A stretch of DNA of 64,000 bases from Streptomyces sp. NBC_00341 (GCF_041435055.1 NZ_CP108002.1:6324001-6388000); one strand, 5' to 3'. Positions 26,549-34,991 are shown, numbered from the stretch's first letter. Notes: generated by a model from the letters alone, not told the origin. Translations and numbers: made by a program.

Positions 26549-27537
26549 GTGGCAGAACGGCGCTCTGCGGCCATGAGGGCTTCCGCGATCGGGCCCGCGA
26601 CGGCAGCCTGGGCCAGGTACTTTCCGGCGGAGTGCACCCAGATTCCGTCCGAGTCGATGCGGCTGCTGTGGGGAATCACTCCGGAAGCGTTGGGCAGCAC
26701 ATCACGTTCGAGCAGGGGGCGGACGGCGATGATGTCGTCCTTGTCCCAGAAGTTCAGCCATCGTTCAACTCGATCGGGTGTGCGCGGGGGCTGCGGAACG
26801 AGCCTGGGCCGGACGACGGTGCGCATCGAAAGCGGCGATCCGAGGGTGACAAGGAGGGGGGTGACCGACTGGTGTTCGTGCAGTGCTTCCAGTGCGACAA
26901 CGGTTCCGAGAGAGTGCGCGACCACCACTGCGGGGACGTCCCCAAGCGCCTCGTGCAGACGGTTTCGTACACGACTGTCTAGGGTCAGCCCCGAAGCGTC
27001 CTTCTCTCCGCGCGCCAGGTAGCGCGACACCTGGGTGAGGCCCTTGACCATCAGCTTGGGAGCCACCCGTCGTGTGACTCCGCCCCACGGCTTGAGCGCC
27101 ATGAGAGTGGTCGTCACGTTCAGCGCCCTTCGCAGCACGGCCAGGCTGCCCTGGGCCTGGCCGGACGTGTCGGCCTCGGCGCGTGCGTGGGCAAGAATCC
27201 TCGCCCGGTGCTGCCAGTCGCGGTCGTCCGGACCTTCGATCGCGGAGTGCTCGGCCGCGTGCCCGGCGACCAGTTCGACGAGGAGGTCGGCGAGGACCTC
27301 GCTCGCCTCCCCGTCGGCACGGGCCTCGCCGCTGCCCTGGGCCTCGGGGGGTGAGTAGAGGTCGGCGTAGTAGGCCAATGAGCAGAGGCCCGCATCCGTG
27401 GCAGTCAGCCGCTCGGCAAACGCCGTGTGCCCGGCTGCTCGCATCCCGTTGGCCAAGGAGGATGTCCACATGGCCAGTTCACTCCCGGTCTCCCGGAGCC
27501 CGCCTATGCCGTGTACGAAAACCAACCGCGGCACCAC
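26545..27537 (-). CDS. Alpha/beta hydrolase (lipase-like), first gene of the conflict operon
   Basis: A 330-residue predicted serine hydrolase. LVFVHGIGG at the N-terminus is the oxyanion turn, VVVAHSLGTVVALEAL holds nucleophile Ser209 in an AHSLG elbow, FWDKDDIIA the probable Asp and GIWVHSAGKYL the probable His. The fold resembles PGAP1/lipase-type esterases. No signal peptide. GTG at 27537 is chosen because GGGGGGAGG lies 5 nt upstream; longer open frames reach back across the AbiEii gene and are not coding. Its stop overlaps the VMAP start (ATGA). Operon position suggests a lipid- or ester-cleaving effector or regulator of the caspase-VMAP system; this is inference. Confidence 0.87.
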   Translation of the reverse strand: MVPRLVFVHGIGGLRETGSELAMWTSSLANGMRAAGHTAFAERLTATDAGLCSLAYYADLYSPPEAQGSGEARADGEASEVLADLLVELVAGHAAEHSAIEGPDDRDWQHRARILAHARAEADTSGQAQGSLAVLRRALNVTTTLMALKPWGGVTRRVAPKLMVKGLTQVSRYLARGEKDASGLTLDSRVRNRLHEALGDVPAVVVAHSLGTVVALEALHEHQSVTPLLVTLGSPLSMRTVVRPRLVPQPPRTPDRVERWLNFWDKDDIIAVRPLLERDVLPNASGVIPHSSRIDSDGIWVHSAGKYLAQAAVAGPIAEALMAAERRSAT

Positions 27538-27580
27538 TCGAACCTCCCCCCGTGCGTCATTCGCTCCGAGGCTACCAACC

Positions 27581-27604
27581 GGCAAGTCGGCAAGTCGGCA
27601 AGTC
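27581..27604. repeat. Three perfect 8-bp tandem repeats upstream of the conflict operon
   Basis: GGCAAGTC three times in a row, 44 nt before the hydrolase start, in the only gap that can hold the operon promoter. On the coding strand each unit reads GACTTGCC. A repressor or activator array, or slippage, are both possible. Confidence 0.7.
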
Positions 27605-27713
27605 GGCCGAAGCCGATGGCCGGGCTCAGGACAGCCAGTGGGCCGTCCTTCCGCAGCTGCGTGCGCTGAGACAGTGCGCTGATTCGTCATGCCTAGGTTC
27701 CGGGTTGCCCCGA

Positions 27714-27736
27714 AGGCCTGATCGTCGGTCAGGCCT
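27714..27736 (-). terminator. Hairpin after abiEii
   Basis: Perfect 8-bp inverted repeat AGGCCTGA / TCAGGCCT with a 7-nt loop, 3 nt after the abiEii stop. It separates the toxin-antitoxin operon from the conflict operon. Confidence 0.7.
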
Positions 27737-27739
27737 GGT

Positions 27740-28639
27740 TCATGACCATGTGAGGGTCGCAGCACTCCAAGTGAGGTTGACAGCATCGCCGTTGAGGAGT
27801 GTGTCTGCGAATGCGGTGACCTGCCGGACGACGTCCGTGAAGCGTCCGGGGTAGCTCGTCGCGGCGGTGCCTTGCCGGCGGCGCCAGGCGGTGTAGGAGG
27901 TCTGCCGGCGCTTGCCGAGGTCGGTGATGGTGGTACTGAGGGGTTTCAGAGTGATGCCGCGGTGTGTGGCGGTGGCGGTCAGCGCTGTGGTGAGTTCTTG
28001 GCCGTCCAGGTCGTTGAGGGTGAGTAGGCGGTAGAGGTCACCGTAGTCGCGGTCGCGGGTGTTGAGGTCGCCCAGTGAGATGGCGGTGGAGAGTTTTTCG
28101 GCGATGACGGTGGCGAGTGGGTAGCCGAGGAGCTGAAAGCTGTCCGTCGTGAGTTGCTGCGGATAGTCGATGATCCGGGGGCCTGGGGTGACGGGGTCGC
28201 CGAAGCTGATATCCAGTTGGAGCTTGAGTCGTGCTCGGGCGATGAAGGCGACCATGGACAGGCGTAGGCCGTGGTACTCGTCCTCCTCACGAATGGGGAC
28301 GGTCTTGAGTGTCGTGGTATCGAATACGACGCCGTCGTCGCTCTCGGTGGCGGCGATGGCCGCGATTCTGTGGATGATCTCTGTTTCTGTGCCTGGGAAA
28401 GATCGACCGAGGATGTCGACGTCCCGGGTCATTCGACGTGCGCCGAACTGGGCGAGCAGCAGGCCACCTTTGAGGACGAAGTGCTCCCGGCCCAGGGACG
28501 ATGAGGCCAGGCGGTAGAGGAACCGTTCGAGGATGTACTCGACCATGACCTCGTCCGTGGACCGGCTGTTGCGGCGCGCCAGGTTGCGCAGGTCGTTGTA
28601 GACGCGGCCGGCGGTGGTGTCGCGGGTGGGGTTGGCCAT
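27740..28639 (-). CDS. abiEii: AbiEii-type nucleotidyltransferase toxin
   Basis: A 299-residue toxin of the type IV (AbiE) toxin-antitoxin family. The nucleotidyltransferase signature is intact: VLKGGLLLAQFG with the Gly pair, RRMTRDVDILG with the D-x-D metal ligands near residue 75, Lys in ATVIAEKLSTA and RDRDYGDLYRL as motif IV. Related toxins transfer nucleotides to tRNA or other targets and stop growth, giving abortive phage defence. ATG 28639 shares its A with the antitoxin stop (TGATG), so toxin translation depends on antitoxin translation. A hairpin follows. Confidence 0.92.
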   Translation of the reverse strand: MANPTRDTTAGRVYNDLRNLARRNSRSTDEVMVEYILERFLYRLASSSLGREHFVLKGGLLLAQFGARRMTRDVDILGRSFPGTETEIIHRIAAIAATESDDGVVFDTTTLKTVPIREEDEYHGLRLSMVAFIARARLKLQLDISFGDPVTPGPRIIDYPQQLTTDSFQLLGYPLATVIAEKLSTAISLGDLNTRDRDYGDLYRLLTLNDLDGQELTTALTATATHRGITLKPLSTTITDLGKRRQTSYTAWRRRQGTAATSYPGRFTDVVRQVTAFADTLLNGDAVNLTWSAATLTWS

Positions 28640-29253
28640 CAGGCGAGCACCGCCTCTACGGCAGGGCGGACGATGGAGAGGGCGTCCAACTCGCTTGCGA
28701 TGTGCTGGAGTTCGCCAACCCCGCCGCGCCCGCTTCGGCGCAGGTAGCGGCCGAGCGCGGACAGGGCGAGGGTTTCGCCGAGGCGGCTGCGGTGGCGCAT
28801 GGCGTCGACGACGCTGCGAGCTGCGTTGTACATGGGGATGGTTTCTCCCGGGGCTGCTTCGAACCCTTCGATACCGAGGTCGAAGGTCTTTGCGGCGTAC
28901 TGCGCCACCACGGTCGGCGGGTAGGAAATCGTCGGGCGGCGTGAACCGCGCGGCACGGCGATGTGTACTGCTGCGGGGATGTCGTCGATCAGTTCATGCA
29001 GGGCCAGGGCGGATTCACCGCACACGACGGCGCGATGGGCCCGTGCGCACACGGCCAGCAAATCCGCGTGCGCCGTTTCCGGAGCGTCTGCCCGCCGGTA
29101 CACCCCACGGGACAGTTCGTCTATCTCCCCCGCCGTGACCAAGTGCGCCAGATCGCGAGGGGAGAGCAGGGCCTGTCGCGCCTGCGCCGTCGTGAATGTG
29201 GGGGAGAGGCCGGCCAGCCGCTGCTCCAGGCGCGAGTTTTCCGCAGCGTTCAT
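28639..29253 (-). CDS. abiEi: AbiEi-type antitoxin and transcriptional autorepressor
   Basis: A 204-residue antitoxin. The N-terminal winged helix-turn-helix (LSPTFTTAQARQALLSPRDLAHLVTAG, then EIDELSRGVYRR, about residues 14-53) is the standard AbiEi DNA-binding domain. The rest is the antitoxin domain (VCGESALALHELIDDIP, IPRGSRRP-like VPRGSRRPTISYPP). In type IV systems the antitoxin does not bind the toxin but represses the operon and counters the effect of the toxin. A near-perfect inverted repeat flanks the promoter region just upstream. Confidence 0.9.
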   Translation of the reverse strand: MNAAENSRLEQRLAGLSPTFTTAQARQALLSPRDLAHLVTAGEIDELSRGVYRRADAPETAHADLLAVCARAHRAVVCGESALALHELIDDIPAAVHIAVPRGSRRPTISYPPTVVAQYAAKTFDLGIEGFEAAPGETIPMYNAARSVVDAMRHRSRLGETLALSALGRYLRRSGRGGVGELQHIASELDALSIVRPAVEAVLA

Positions 29254-29301
29254 GTATCGAATGGTACCCCTTGGGTGAGAGTGGGGGGATGATTTGATAC
29301 A
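29253..29301. promoter_or_regulatory. Probable AbiEi operator/promoter
   Basis: TGTATCGAAT (29253-29262) and ATTTGATACA (29292-29301) are inverted copies matching at 9 of 10 positions, 29 nt apart, starting at the antitoxin start codon. AbiEi proteins are known to bind a pair of inverted repeats in their own promoter, so this is the expected site. The region is unusually AT-rich for this genome. Confidence 0.7.
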
Positions 29302-29384
29302 TCAGCCGGTGGGTGAGCGGCACATCCGGCGTTGATCACGTGCCGCGAAACCGTAGGTCAAAAGCCCCTTCCAAGGGGATATCC

Positions 29385-29428
29385 CAGGGACTTTTCAGGG
29401 ACTTTCACGTCTGTCTTGAGGGACTTTC
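29385..29428. repeat. Three copies of an 11-bp motif beside sdaA
   Basis: CAGGGACTTTT (29385-29395), CAGGGACTTTC (29396-29406) and GAGGGACTTTC (29418-29428). Preceded by a small hairpin CCCCTT-CC-AAGGGG at 29365-29378. Located in the 243-bp gap between the toxin-antitoxin operon and sdaA. Confidence 0.6.
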
Positions 29429-29446
29429 CGCCGCGTAGGCAGGGAA

Positions 29447-29489
29447 GGTCCTGACGGCACCGAAAGACACGAACGTGCTGGTCAGGACC
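29447..29489 (-). terminator. Possible terminator after sdaA
   Basis: Perfect 9-bp inverted repeat GGTCCTGAC / GTCAGGACC with a 25-nt loop, 8 nt after the sdaA stop. Confidence 0.45.
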
Positions 29490-29496
29490 CATCCGA

Positions 29497-30879
29497 TCAG
29501 CACTCGATGATGTTCACCGCGAGCCCGCCCCGGGCCGTCTCCTTGTACTTGACGGACATGTCCGCGCCCGTCTCCTTCATGGTCTTGATGACCTTGTCGA
29601 GGGAGACCTTGTGGCTGCCGTCGCCGCGCAGGGCCATCTTCGCGGCCGTGACGGCCTTGACCGCCGCCATGCCGTTGCGCTCGATGCACGGGATCTGGAC
29701 GAGGCCGCCGACCGGGTCGCAGGTCAGGCCCAGGTTGTGCTCCATGCCGATCTCGGCGGCGTTCTCCACCTGCTCGGGGGTGCCGCCCAGGACCTCGGCG
29801 AGGGCGCCCGCGGCCATGGAGCAGGCGGAGCCCACCTCGCCCTGGCAGCCGACCTCGGCGCCGGAGATGGAGGCGTTCTCCTTGAAGAGCATGCCGATCG
29901 CGCCGGCGGCCAGCAGGAAGCGGACGACGCTGTCGTCCTTCTCCGCCTCTGTGGCGCCGCCCGCCGCGAAGTTCATGTAGTAGTGCAGCACCGCCGGGAT
30001 GATGCCCGCGGCGCCGTTCGTCGGGGCGGTGACGACGCGGCCGCCGGCGGCGTTCTCCTCGTTGACCGCCATCGCGTAGAGGGTGATCCACTCCATCGCG
30101 TGGGTCTGCGGGTCGCCCTCCGCGCGCAGCTGGCGGGCGGTGTTCGCGGCGCGGCGGCGGACCTTGAGGCCGCCGGGCAGGATGCCCTCGCGGGACATGC
30201 CGCGGGAGACGCATGCCTGCATGGAGCGCCAGATGTCCAGCAGACCGGCGCGGATCTCGTCCTCCGTGCGCCAGGCCCGCTCGTTCTCCAGCATCAGGGA
30301 GGAGATCGACAGACCGGTGTCCTGGGCGAGGCGCAGCAGCTCGTCGCCGGTGCGGAAGGGGTGCTTCAGCACGGTGTCGTCGAGGACGATCCGGTCCTCG
30401 CCCACCGCGTCCTCGTCGACGACGAAACCGCCGCCGACCGAGTAGTACGTCTTCTCCAGCAGCGGGGCGCCGTCGCGGTCGTACGCGAAGACGGTCATGC
30501 CGTTGGCGTGGTACGGCAGCCTCTTGCGGCGGTGCAGGACCAGCTGCTTGTCGGCGTCGAAGTCGATCTCGTGCATGCCGAGGAGGTTGAGCCGGCCGGT
30601 GGAGCGGATCTCGGTGACCCGGTCGTCGGCCGTCTCGACGTCGACGGTGCGGGGGGACTCGCCCTCCAGGCCGAGCAGCACGGCCTTGGGCGTGCCGTGG
30701 CCGTGGCCGGTGGCGCCGAGCGAGCCGAACAGCTCGGCGCGTATCGAGGCGGTGTGGGCGAGCAGGCCCTCGTTCTTCAGCCGGCGCGCGAACATGCGGG
30801 CCGCGCGCATCGGGCCGACCGTATGGGAGCTGGACGGGCCGATGCCGATCGAGAACAGGTCGAAGACCGAGATGGCCAC
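29497..30879 (-). CDS. sdaA: L-serine ammonia-lyase (single-chain, iron-sulfur type)
   Basis: Converts L-serine to pyruvate and ammonia with a 4Fe-4S cluster. The 460-residue chain has the beta domain first ([19 protein letters not shown]) and the alpha domain from about 170, with [30 protein letters not shown] and [14 protein letters not shown], which supply the cluster cysteines. GTG 30879 has GAGGAG 6 nt upstream. It follows glyA by 169 nt on the same strand and probably ends the glycine/serine transcription block: GlyA makes serine from glycine and this enzyme drains serine to pyruvate. Confidence 0.95.
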   Translation of the reverse strand: MAISVFDLFSIGIGPSSSHTVGPMRAARMFARRLKNEGLLAHTASIRAELFGSLGATGHGHGTPKAVLLGLEGESPRTVDVETADDRVTEIRSTGRLNLLGMHEIDFDADKQLVLHRRKRLPYHANGMTVFAYDRDGAPLLEKTYYSVGGGFVVDEDAVGEDRIVLDDTVLKHPFRTGDELLRLAQDTGLSISSLMLENERAWRTEDEIRAGLLDIWRSMQACVSRGMSREGILPGGLKVRRRAANTARQLRAEGDPQTHAMEWITLYAMAVNEENAAGGRVVTAPTNGAAGIIPAVLHYYMNFAAGGATEAEKDDSVVRFLLAAGAIGMLFKENASISGAEVGCQGEVGSACSMAAGALAEVLGGTPEQVENAAEIGMEHNLGLTCDPVGGLVQIPCIERNGMAAVKAVTAAKMALRGDGSHKVSLDKVIKTMKETGADMSVKYKETARGGLAVNIIEC

Positions 30880-30981
30880 GGGTGACTCCTCAAAGCGCTG
30901 GTAGACGCCGTTGTCTGCCGGGTGGTGCGGTACGGGCCGGGTCGGCCCGAAGAGCGGGGGCAAGAGCGGGGGGCAAGGGAT

Positions 30982-31019
30982 GGGGCACCCCGCTCACCTT
31001 TCAGTGTGCGTGGTGCCCC
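30982..31019 (-). terminator. Possible attenuator or terminator between glyA and sdaA
   Basis: 8-bp inverted repeat GGGGCACC / GGTGCCCC with a 22-nt loop. It may partly separate sdaA from the upstream glycine genes. Confidence 0.4.
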
Positions 31020-31048
31020 GCCCCGATGTGCAAATGTGCAGGTCCGGA

Positions 31049-32305
31049 CTACAGGCCGGGGTACAGCGGGAACTTCTCGGCGAGCGCGACGACGCGTGCC
31101 TTCAGGTCGTCCGCGTCGTAGGACGGCTTCAGGGCGGACGCGATGATCTCCGCGACCTCGGTGAAGTCCGCCGCCTGGAAACCGCGGGTGGCCAGCGCCG
31201 GCGTGCCGATCCGCAGGCCCGAGGTGACCATCGGCGGTCGCGGGTCGTTCGGGATGGCGTTCCGGTTGACCGTGATGCCCAGCTCGTGGAGCCGGTCCTC
31301 GGCCTGCTGGCCGTCCAGCTCGGAGTTGCGCAGGTCCACCAGGACCAGGTGCACGTCCGTGCCGCCGGACAGCACGGAGACGCCGACCTCGGTGACGTCC
31401 GGCTGCACCAGACGCTCGGCGAGGATGCGGGCGCCGTCCAGGGTGCGCTGCTGGCGCTCCTTGAACTCCTCGCCCGCCGCGACCTTGAACGAGACCGCCT
31501 TGGCCGCGATCACGTGCTCCAGCGGGCCGCCCTGCTGACCGGGGAAGACCGCCGAGTTGATCTTCTTGGCGAGCTCCTGGGTGGAGAGGATCACGCCGCC
31601 GCGCGGACCGCCGAGGGTCTTGTGCGTGGTGGTCGTGACGACGTGGGCGTGCGGCACCGGGTTGGGGTGCAGGCCCGCGGCGACCAGACCGGCGAAGTGC
31701 GCCATGTCGACCATCAGGTACGCGCCGACCTCGTCCGCGACGCGGCGGAAGGCGGCGAAGTCCAGCTGGCGGGGGTAGGCGGACCAGCCGGCGACGATCA
31801 GCTTCGGCTTGGACTCCTTGGCGAGGCGCTCGACCTCGGCCATGTCCACGACACCGGTCTCGTCCACGTGGTACGGGACCACGTTGTAGAGCTTCCCGGA
31901 GAAGTTGATCTTCATGCCGTGGGTCAGGTGACCGCCGTGCGCCAGGTTCAGGCCCATGATCGTGTCGCCCGGCTTCAGCAGCGCGAACATCGCGGCGGCG
32001 TTGGCCTGTGCGCCGGAGTGCGGCTGCACGTTCGCGGCCTCGGCCCCGAAGAGCGCCTTGACGCGGTCGATGGCGATCTGCTCGATCACATCGACGTGCT
32101 CACAGCCACCGTAGTAGCGGCGGCCGGGGTAGCCCTCGGCGTACTTGTTGGTCAGGACGGAGCCCTGGGCCTCCATGACCGCGACCGGAGCGAAGTTCTC
32201 CGAGGCGATCATTTCGAGGGTGGACTGCTGACGGTGGAGCTCGGCGTCGACAGCGGCGGCGACGTCCGGGTCCAGCTCGTGGAGGGAGGAGTTGAGAAGC
32301 GACAT
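31049..32305 (-). CDS. glyA: Serine hydroxymethyltransferase
   Basis: PLP enzyme that interconverts glycine and serine with 5,10-methylene-tetrahydrofolate. The 418-residue length is normal. Landmarks: [59 protein letters not shown] and [14 protein letters not shown], whose Lys binds PLP. ATG 32305 lies 20 nt after the gcvH stop, so it is co-transcribed with the glycine cleavage genes and under the upstream glycine riboswitch. The methylene-THF made by the cleavage system is used here to make serine. Confidence 0.97.
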   Translation of the reverse strand: MSLLNSSLHELDPDVAAAVDAELHRQQSTLEMIASENFAPVAVMEAQGSVLTNKYAEGYPGRRYYGGCEHVDVIEQIAIDRVKALFGAEAANVQPHSGAQANAAAMFALLKPGDTIMGLNLAHGGHLTHGMKINFSGKLYNVVPYHVDETGVVDMAEVERLAKESKPKLIVAGWSAYPRQLDFAAFRRVADEVGAYLMVDMAHFAGLVAAGLHPNPVPHAHVVTTTTHKTLGGPRGGVILSTQELAKKINSAVFPGQQGGPLEHVIAAKAVSFKVAAGEEFKERQQRTLDGARILAERLVQPDVTEVGVSVLSGGTDVHLVLVDLRNSELDGQQAEDRLHELGITVNRNAIPNDPRPPMVTSGLRIGTPALATRGFQAADFTEVAEIIASALKPSYDADDLKARVVALAEKFPLYPGL

Positions 32306-32325
32306 CAGGTGGTCCCTTGGGGTCT

Positions 32326-32703
32326 TTAGTTGCCGGAGAACGCGGTGTACTCGTCGGCGGAGAGCAGATCGGCCGGCTCCTCCGTGACGCGCACCTTGAA
32401 CAGCCAGCCGCCTTCGAACGGTGCGGAGTTCACCAGCGAGGGGTCCTCCACGACGTCCTGGTTCGCGGCCGTGACCTCGCCGGTCACCGGCGAGTACAGG
32501 TCGCTGACCGACTTGGTCGACTCCAGCTCGCCGCAGGTCTCGCCCGCGGTCACCGTGTCACCGACCTCCGGGAGCTGGGCGAAGACGACGTCACCGAGCG
32601 CGTTGGCCGCGTGCTCCGTGATGCCGACCGTGGCCACGCCGTCCTCGACGGCCGACAGCCACTCGTGCTCCTTGCTGTACCGCAGCTGCTGGGGGTTGCT
32701 CAT
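32326..32703 (-). CDS. gcvH: Glycine cleavage system H protein
   Basis: Lipoyl-carrying shuttle protein of 125 residues. [10 protein letters not shown] at the N-terminus and [20 protein letters not shown] around the lipoylated Lys (about residue 64) are diagnostic. Lies between gcvT (92 nt upstream) and glyA (20 nt downstream) on the same strand. The P protein (gcvP) is not in the window and must be encoded elsewhere, as is usual in Streptomyces. Confidence 0.97.
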   Translation of the reverse strand: MSNPQQLRYSKEHEWLSAVEDGVATVGITEHAANALGDVVFAQLPEVGDTVTAGETCGELESTKSVSDLYSPVTGEVTAANQDVVEDPSLVNSAPFEGGWLFKVRVTEEPADLLSADEYTAFSGN

Positions 32704-32795
32704 GACCTGAATTCTCCTGTACGCGGGGGAGTGCTGATGAACGATGGTCTTACGGTGTGAGACGCGACTGCGTCACTTCTGGACGCGGGCGGCCG

Positions 32796-33920
32796 TTACT
32801 TCCGGCGCTTGTAGAACGGCAGCGCCACGACCTCGTACGGCTCGTGGCTGCCCCGGATGTCCACCGCGACGCCCTCGGTGCCGGGCGTGGCGTGCGCGGC
32901 GTCGACGTACGCCATGGCGATCGGCTTGCCGAGGGTGGGCGACGGGGCGCCGGAGGTGACCTCGCCGATGACCTGGCCGCCGGCGACGACGGGGAATCCG
33001 GCGCGCGGCACCCGGCGGCCCTCCGCGACCAGGCCGACGAGCTTGCGGGGCGGGGCGGTCTCGGCGCGCTCCGCGGCGGACTCCAGGGCCTTGCGGCCGA
33101 CGAAGTCGCCCTCCTTCTCGAACTTCACGACCCGGCCGAGACCGGCGTCGAACGGAGTGAGGGAGGTGGTCAGCTCGTGCCCGTACAGCGGCATGCCCGC
33201 CTCCAGGCGCAGCGTGTCGCGGCAGGACAGCCCGCACGGGATCAGGCCGCGGGAGGCGCCGGCCTCGGTCAGCGCCCGCCACAGCTGCTCGGCGTGGCCG
33301 GGGGCGACGAACAGCTCGAAGCCGTCCTCGCCGGTGTAGCCGGTACGGGCGATCAGCGCGGGGACCCCGGCGACCGTGCCGGGCAGCCCGGCGTAGTACT
33401 TCAGCCCGTCCAGGTCCGCGTCGGTGACGGCGGCCAGGATGGCGGGGGACTCCGGCCCCTGGACGGCCAGCAGCGCGTACGCGTCGCGGTCGTCGCGCAC
33501 CTCGGCGTCGAAGCCCCCGGCGCGGGCGGTCAGCGCGTCCAGCACGATCTGCGCGTTGCCCGCGTTGGCGACCACCAGATATTCGGGGGCCTCGGTCTCT
33601 TCCAGCCGGTACACGATCAGGTCGTCCAGGATGCCGCCGTCCTCGGCGCAGATCATCGTGTAGCGGGCCCGGCCCACCGAGACGGTGCCGATGTTGCCGA
33701 CCAGTGCGAAGTTCAGCAGGTCCACGGCGGCCGGACCGGTGACGGTGATCTCGCCCATGTGGGAGAGGTCGAAGAGGCCGGCCTTCGTACGCACGGCGAT
33801 GTGCTCGTCGCGCTCACTGGCGTACCGCAGGGGCATGTCCCAGCCCGCGAAGTCGGTCATGGTCGCGCCGAGCGAACGGTGCAGGGCATCGAGGGCGGTG
33901 AGACGGGGGGCGGTGCTCAT
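32796..33920 (-). CDS. gcvT: Glycine cleavage system T protein (aminomethyltransferase)
   Basis: Transfers the methylene group from the H protein to tetrahydrofolate and releases ammonia. The 374-residue chain shows FAGWDMPLRYAS, GLFDLSHMGEI, GRARYTMICAEDGGILDDL, ARTGYTGEDGFELFV and CRDTLRLEAGMPLYGHEL, all GcvT landmarks. ATG 33920 is the first gene after a tandem glycine riboswitch at 33963-34147, which should turn the gene block on when glycine is abundant. Confidence 0.97.
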   Translation of the reverse strand: MSTAPRLTALDALHRSLGATMTDFAGWDMPLRYASERDEHIAVRTKAGLFDLSHMGEITVTGPAAVDLLNFALVGNIGTVSVGRARYTMICAEDGGILDDLIVYRLEETEAPEYLVVANAGNAQIVLDALTARAGGFDAEVRDDRDAYALLAVQGPESPAILAAVTDADLDGLKYYAGLPGTVAGVPALIARTGYTGEDGFELFVAPGHAEQLWRALTEAGASRGLIPCGLSCRDTLRLEAGMPLYGHELTTSLTPFDAGLGRVVKFEKEGDFVGRKALESAAERAETAPPRKLVGLVAEGRRVPRAGFPVVAGGQVIGEVTSGAPSPTLGKPIAMAYVDAAHATPGTEGVAVDIRGSHEPYEVVALPFYKRRK

Positions 33921-33962
33921 GGATATGGCTCCCAGGGCATGACGACGAGGACGATCCCTCCC

Positions 33963-34147
33963 CATCTGTCATCGGAACCTGAGAGGTTCGCCGAGAGGCC
34001 CCTGAGGGGTTCGGCTTGCACCTTGGGTGGAGCCGCGGGGCGACTCGCTTTTCAGATCTGCCTCATCCACGCGGTACGGGGCCTGAGAGATTCAAGGGAG
34101 GATCTTGCTCCTTCGGCGCCCGGCCGGTGGCCGGAACTCTCCCGCGC
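33963..34147 (-). promoter_or_regulatory. Tandem glycine riboswitch
   Basis: On the minus strand: GCGGGAGAG, then GCGCCGAAGGAGCAA and CTCTCAGGCCCC form the first aptamer (about 34147-34080). GGTGCAAGCCGAA and then CTCTCGGC and CTCTCAGGTTCC close the second (about 34030-33975). These are the conserved glycine-aptamer elements in correct order, joined by a short linker. It ends about 42 nt before the gcvT start. Two-aptamer glycine riboswitches of the ON type control gcv genes in Streptomyces. Confidence 0.93.
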
Positions 34148-34310
34148 GGATTCAAGCGGCCTTTATGCAGTTGGCCGGGTCATCATCGCACGCATCTGCG
34201 GTCAGTGGGGCGCCGGTACCCCACCGGATCCGGCGGGTCGCGCGCTTGTGCCGCATTACCTTTTCTTTACACTTCTTGGCAGGTGTGGGTCGGCCGACAG
34301 GGGGATGGCG

Positions 34311-34991
34311 ATGACGTTGCAGCGGTACGCGACGACCGCGGGGGCCGCGCACGGCGCACTGCCCGCACAGCCGGGCGCGCCGGCCCGGGAGGCGTGCGGC
34401 CCGCGCGGACCCGTCGTCCGGGACCTGCGCGACCGGGCCGGGCACAGCCCGCGCGCCCTGCACTTCGTGGCCGGCGATGTGGTGGTGGTCTCCGGACTGC
34501 CGGGCAGCGGCAAATCGACCCTGATCGGGCGGACCGTGTCCGCCCACGTCATCGACTCCCAGGACACCAGGGACCGCTGGGCCGCCCTGCTGCCGCGTTC
34601 AGTCCCCTACGCCCTCTACCGCCCGCTCGTCCGCGTCGCCCACTACTGGGGGCTGTGGCGGGTGCTGCGCTCCGGCGTCTCCGTCGTCGTCCACGACTGC
34701 GGTACCCAGTCCTGGGTGCGCGGCTGGCTGGCGCGCGACGCCCGGCGGCGCGGCCGCGTCCTGCACCTCGTCCTGCTCGACGTCAGCCCGCAGACGGCGC
34801 GGGCCGGGCAGGTCGAGCGGGGGCGCGGCGTCTCCGGATACGCGTTCGCCCGGCACCGCAGGGCGCTGCGGAGGCTGCTGCGGGACACCGAGACGGGACT
34901 GCTGCCGCTCGGCTGCGTATCGGCGGTCCTGCTGGACCGCGAGGCGGCGGCGCTGCTGACCCGGATCACCTTCGCGGACGAAAGGCCCTAA
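34311..34991 (+). CDS. P-loop kinase-like ATPase
   Basis: A 226-residue protein with Walker A VVVSGLPGSGKSTLIGR (about residues 62-78) and an early Asp in HVIDSQDTRDRW. VSVVVHDCGTQSWVRGWLARDARRRG and LHLVLLDVSPQTARAGQVERGRG resemble zeta-toxin/gluconate-kinase-like P-loop kinases. The substrate is unknown. The first 50 residues are Ala/Pro/Arg-rich and probably disordered. I chose the ATG at 34311 because AGGGGG lies 5 nt upstream; the ATG at 34305 is too close to it. Divergent from the riboswitch and 39 nt ahead of the first sseB-like gene. Confidence 0.8.
   Translation: MTLQRYATTAGAAHGALPAQPGAPAREACGPRGPVVRDLRDRAGHSPRALHFVAGDVVVVSGLPGSGKSTLIGRTVSAHVIDSQDTRDRWAALLPRSVPYALYRPLVRVAHYWGLWRVLRSGVSVVVHDCGTQSWVRGWLARDARRRGRVLHLVLLDVSPQTARAGQVERGRGVSGYAFARHRRALRRLLRDTETGLLPLGCVSAVLLDREAAALLTRITFADERP

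Noticed and set aside
27537..27786. Longer start for the hydrolase reaching into abiEii
   Set aside because: The extension is coded partly by the GGCAAGTC repeats and overlaps the toxin gene; the GTG with GGGGGGAGG upstream is far better.
20477..29496. Integrative element with attachment sites
   Set aside because: No integrase, excisionase, transfer or tRNA gene and no flanking direct repeat could be found, so I call it an island without claiming mobility.
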